Part shown: positions 4,658 to 6,966 of the stretch, piece after piece
How positions within the stretch are numbered: the stretch's first letter is position 1
How the letters are laid out: every line of letters begins with the position of its first letter
Assembly: GCA_003647385.1 (NCBI GenBank)
Contig: QMMT01000108.1
Coordinates: 1 to 6,966, forward strand
Source: Deltaproteobacteria bacterium
GTDB lineage: Bacteria > Desulfobacterota > Desulfobacteria > Desulfobacterales > Desulfobacteraceae
Reading direction: 5' to 3'
Length of the DNA stretch: 6,966 bases
Position numbers and translations under genes: made by a program
Notes under the pieces: generated by a model
Databases searched by the model: none
Told to the model about the DNA's origin: nothing
Seen by the model: the letters and a program-made list of their open reading frames with translations, nothing else

Positions 4658-6255
4658 GCCTTAATGATCTGCCATGGCAGATTCAATATAACAATGACAG
4701 GTGCACCCTGTGCGGCCAGTGTACCGCTGTCTGCCCTGTCAAGGCCATTGAACTTTCTGTGTTCCAGAAAAGAATCATTAAAACATCGATTAAAAAGGAT
4801 AAAAGCCATTCCAACCAGTATGACACGTTCTATGGCATACAGCAGAAAACCCGGGTGGAAAATGCCTGTATCGGGTGTGCCATGTGCACCATGGTCTGTC
4901 CCAATGATGCCATTACCCCGGTAAAAAACCCCGGATTGGACCGGCTCAAGTTTCATATCAACCAGAAGGGAGTTCCCAGAAGACGCGGCGGAAGGAGGAA
5001 TGCCTCCCAGTCCATACTGGACCGACTCAAGTTTACCCGGATTTCCATGCTCACTGACCCGGCCCTTGATGCGGGCCGCCATGAGTTTGAAATGAGAACC
5101 CTTTTGGGACGGGTCCTCTCCCCCAGAGAAAATATCAAGCGGTTAAGGGAAAAAGGCTGGATTCCGCCGGTCAGAGAAATTTATCCATTGATTATTGGCG
5201 GCATGTCCTTTGGGGCGCTTTCTCCCAGCATGTGGGAAGGGCTTCAAATGGGGGTTGCCTATTTAAACGAAGAACTTGGGATGCCGGTGCGTATCAGTAC
5301 CGGAGAAGGGGGATGCCCGCCACGGCTGCTTCGATCCAGGTTTTTAAAATATGTGATTCTCCAGATTGCTTCCGGGTATTTTGGATGGGATGAAATCATC
5401 CATGCCATTCCCCACATGAAAGAAGACCCCTGTGCCATTGAAATAAAATATGGCCAGGGAGCTAAACCCGGCGACGGCGGTCTTTTAATGTGGCATAAGG
5501 TCAATAAATTGATTGCAGCCATTCGGGGGGTTCCAAAAGGGATCAGCCTGCCAAGTCCCCCCACCCATCAGACCCAGTATTCCATTGAAGAGTCTGTAGC
5601 AAAAATGATCCTGTCCATGTCCATGGCCTGGGGGTTCAGGGTGCCGGTCTATCCAAAAATATCCGCCTCTTCAACCTCTCTTGCCGTCTTAAACAATCTG
5701 ACCCGGAATGATTATGCATCCGGGCTGGCCATTGATGGTGAAGACGGAGGTACCGGAGCTGCTTATACGGTTTCCATGGATCACATGGGACACCCCATCG
5801 CTTCCTGTATCAGGGACAACTATCTGAACCTGACCAGGATTGGAAAGCAGAATGAAATTCCCATCTTTGCCGGTGGCGGTATTGGTAAAAACGGAAACCT
5901 TGCAGCCAATGCGGCCGCTTTGATCATGCTGGGTGCCAGCGGTGTCCAGGTTGGAAAATATGTGATGCAGGCTGCTGCCGGTTGTGTCGGTACGGAAGAA
6001 GACCGCTGCAATGTCTGTAATGTGGGTATCTGTCCAAAAGGTATAACGTCCCAGGACCCAAGACTTTACAGAAGGCTTGACCCTGAAAACGTGGCCCAGA
6101 GGATTGTGGATCTTTTTGTCTCCTTTGATACTGAGCTTAAAAAAATCGTGGCACCCTTAGGGCGTTCAACTTCCCTGCCCATAGGGATGTCCGATGCCCT
6201 TGGAATTGATGATCATGCGGCAGCAAAGCGCCTCAGTATAAAGTATGTGATCTAA
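4621..6255 (+). CDS. gltB: Glutamate synthase, ferredoxin-fused FMN synthase subunit (split GltB, domain 2; 544 aa)
   Basis: This subunit would carry out the synthase half-reaction: ammonia plus 2-oxoglutarate to 2-iminoglutarate, then reduction on FMN to glutamate. The N-terminal part is a 2[4Fe-4S] ferredoxin domain with cysteines 28, 31, 34, 38 and 83, 86, 89, 93 (both CxxCxxCxxxCP). The FMN barrel follows: IGGMSFGALS (192-201), STGEGG (226-231), KYGQGAKPGDGG (276-287), the SLPSPPTHQTQYSIEE region (309-324), KISASSTS (346-353), DGEDGGTGAAY (372-382) and the phosphate-binding GGGIGKNG (418-425). A cysteine-rich segment (455, 463, 466, 471) ends in CPKGITSQDP, equivalent to the [3Fe-4S] site of GltB, but with different spacing. 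The ATG at 4621 has AGGAGG at 4608-4613 inside the preceding gene. The fused ferredoxin suggests electrons enter from reduced ferredoxin or another Fe-S partner. The GXGXG subunit follows after 16 bp. Confidence 0.93.
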   Translation: MSSDRSLEPSSLSLNDLPWQIQYNNDRCTLCGQCTAVCPVKAIELSVFQKRIIKTSIKKDKSHSNQYDTFYGIQQKTRVENACIGCAMCTMVCPNDAITPVKNPGLDRLKFHINQKGVPRRRGGRRNASQSILDRLKFTRISMLTDPALDAGRHEFEMRTLLGRVLSPRENIKRLREKGWIPPVREIYPLIIGGMSFGALSPSMWEGLQMGVAYLNEELGMPVRISTGEGGCPPRLLRSRFLKYVILQIASGYFGWDEIIHAIPHMKEDPCAIEIKYGQGAKPGDGGLLMWHKVNKLIAAIRGVPKGISLPSPPTHQTQYSIEESVAKMILSMSMAWGFRVPVYPKISASSTSLAVLNNLTRNDYASGLAIDGEDGGTGAAYTVSMDHMGHPIASCIRDNYLNLTRIGKQNEIPIFAGGGIGKNGNLAANAAALIMLGASGVQVGKYVMQAAAGCVGTEEDRCNVCNVGICPKGITSQDPRLYRRLDPENVAQRIVDLFVSFDTELKKIVAPLGRSTSLPIGMSDALGIDDHAAAKRLSIKYVI

Positions 6256-6271
6256 AAAAGGTTAAGAAACT

Positions 6272-6966
6272 ATGAAAAAAGATGCATTCATTAAAATACC
6301 CGGCAAAAAAGAGGGTCAGAGAATTCCTTCCAGAATTTTAGAAGAGACTATCCATCGACATATTAAAAACGGCCGCAGGAATATTGAAATTGAGGGATAT
6401 GGGCAACATGGTATTGGTGGGCGGCTCTGGGAGGCAGGGAAAGAAGAAACCCATATCCGGATTACCGGCCAGTCCGGTCAGCGAACCGGATCTCTTGGCA
6501 CTGCAAATACCCGGATCGAGGTCATGGGGCCGGCCTCGGATGATATTGGCTGGCTCAATGCAGGAGCCGAAATTATCGTTCATGGCAATACTTCCAATGG
6601 AGTGATGAATGGTGCTGCCCAGGGAAAAGTCTATATTGGCGGCTCCATTGGTGCCAGGGGCATGACCATGACCAAGAGAAACCCGAGATTTGAACCGCCT
6701 GAACTCTGGGTATTGGGAATGGCGGGAGATTATTTTGGGGAATTCATGGCAGGCGGGATTGCTGTTATCTGCGGTCACAACTCAGAACCGAAGGATCAGA
6801 TTTTAGGACACCGTCCTCTTGTGGGGATGGTGGGGGGCGAGGTCTTTGTCCGGGGCAGTGTGAAAGGGTTTTCACAAAAGGATGCCCAGCTGTCGCCTTT
6901 GTCTGATGAAGACTGGAACTGGCTTCTTGCCAACCTCGAAATTTTCTTAAAAAAAATAAATAAAAC
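6272..6966 (+). CDS. Glutamate synthase, GXGXG beta-helix subunit (split GltB, domain 3), cut by right window edge
   Basis: The frame is open for 231 codons to the end of the window, so the stop lies outside. The protein shows the repeated Gly-rich turns of the GltB C-terminal right-handed beta-helix (GXGXG domain): GYGQHGIGGRLW (42-53), NAGAEIIVHGNTSNGVMNGA (96-115) with KVYIGGSIGARG (119-130), GDYFGEFMAGGIAVICG (152-168) and GMVGGEVFVRGSV (185-197). In full-length GltB this domain is structural and supports the FMN domain. Related domains occur in formylmethanofuran dehydrogenase subunit C. Archaeal-type stand-alone versions are roughly 230-260 residues, so only a short C-terminus should be missing. 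The start has a modest AAGG-type site about 10 nt upstream. It lies 16 bp after the FMN subunit and is surely in the same operon. Confidence 0.92.
   Translation, partial: MKKDAFIKIPGKKEGQRIPSRILEETIHRHIKNGRRNIEIEGYGQHGIGGRLWEAGKEETHIRITGQSGQRTGSLGTANTRIEVMGPASDDIGWLNAGAEIIVHGNTSNGVMNGAAQGKVYIGGSIGARGMTMTKRNPRFEPPELWVLGMAGDYFGEFMAGGIAVICGHNSEPKDQILGHRPLVGMVGGEVFVRGSVKGFSQKDAQLSPLSDEDWNWLLANLEIFLKKINK

Noticed and set aside
4654..5082. Minus-strand 142-codon frame across the ferredoxin domain
   Set aside because: It is antisense to the CxxCxxCxxxCP motifs of the FMN subunit and has no motif of its own.

Overview
The window looks like chromosome from an anaerobic, mesophilic bacterium. My best guess is a sulfate-reducing Desulfobacterota (Desulfobacterales-like), held with moderate confidence. 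The reasons are a glutamate synthase split into three genes with a ferredoxin-fused FMN subunit, a stand-alone FeMo-cofactor-binding-family protein with a Cys/His tail, and a mid-GC operon beside an AT-rich accessory segment. No rRNA, tRNA, transposase or CRISPR array is visible.

Layout from left to right. (1) Positions 1-278, minus strand: N-terminal part of a U32-family peptidase-like protein, cut by the window edge. (2) Positions 279-505: divergent intergenic region with a candidate plus-strand promoter. (3) Positions 506-2663, plus strand: an AT-rich two-gene cassette, made of a 372-residue, cysteine-free, almost entirely coiled-coil protein and a 331-residue multi-spanning membrane protein. 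Both belong to families I recognise only as uncharacterised. (4) Positions 2664-3085: a gene graveyard. On the minus strand it holds the C-terminal end of a sugar-phosphate isomerase/AP-endonuclease-2-like TIM barrel, overlapped by ATGA with the N-terminal stub of what may have been a CBS-domain protein. Two divergent sigma70-like promoters lie at its right side. (5) Positions 3086-3478, plus strand: a small NifX/NafY-type (Nitro_FeMo-Co) protein. (6) Positions 3527-6966, plus strand: a tightly packed operon encoding archaeal-type split glutamate synthase. It comprises the class II glutamine amidotransferase domain, the ferredoxin plus FMN synthase domain, and the GXGXG beta-helix domain, which runs off the right edge.

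The three glutamate synthase genes together reconstitute the parts of a bacterial GltB large subunit. The first hydrolyses glutamine to ammonia, the second reduces the 2-iminoglutarate intermediate on FMN, and the third is the structural beta-helix. Two [4Fe-4S] clusters in the second subunit suggest electrons arrive through iron-sulfur carriers. No NAD(P)H-oxidising subunit lies inside the window, although one could follow it. The FeMo-co-family gene reads in the same direction 48 bp upstream and may be co-transcribed.

The least explained part is the coiled-coil plus membrane-protein cassette and the truncated genes that border it. Family assignments come from reading motifs, not from a database search.
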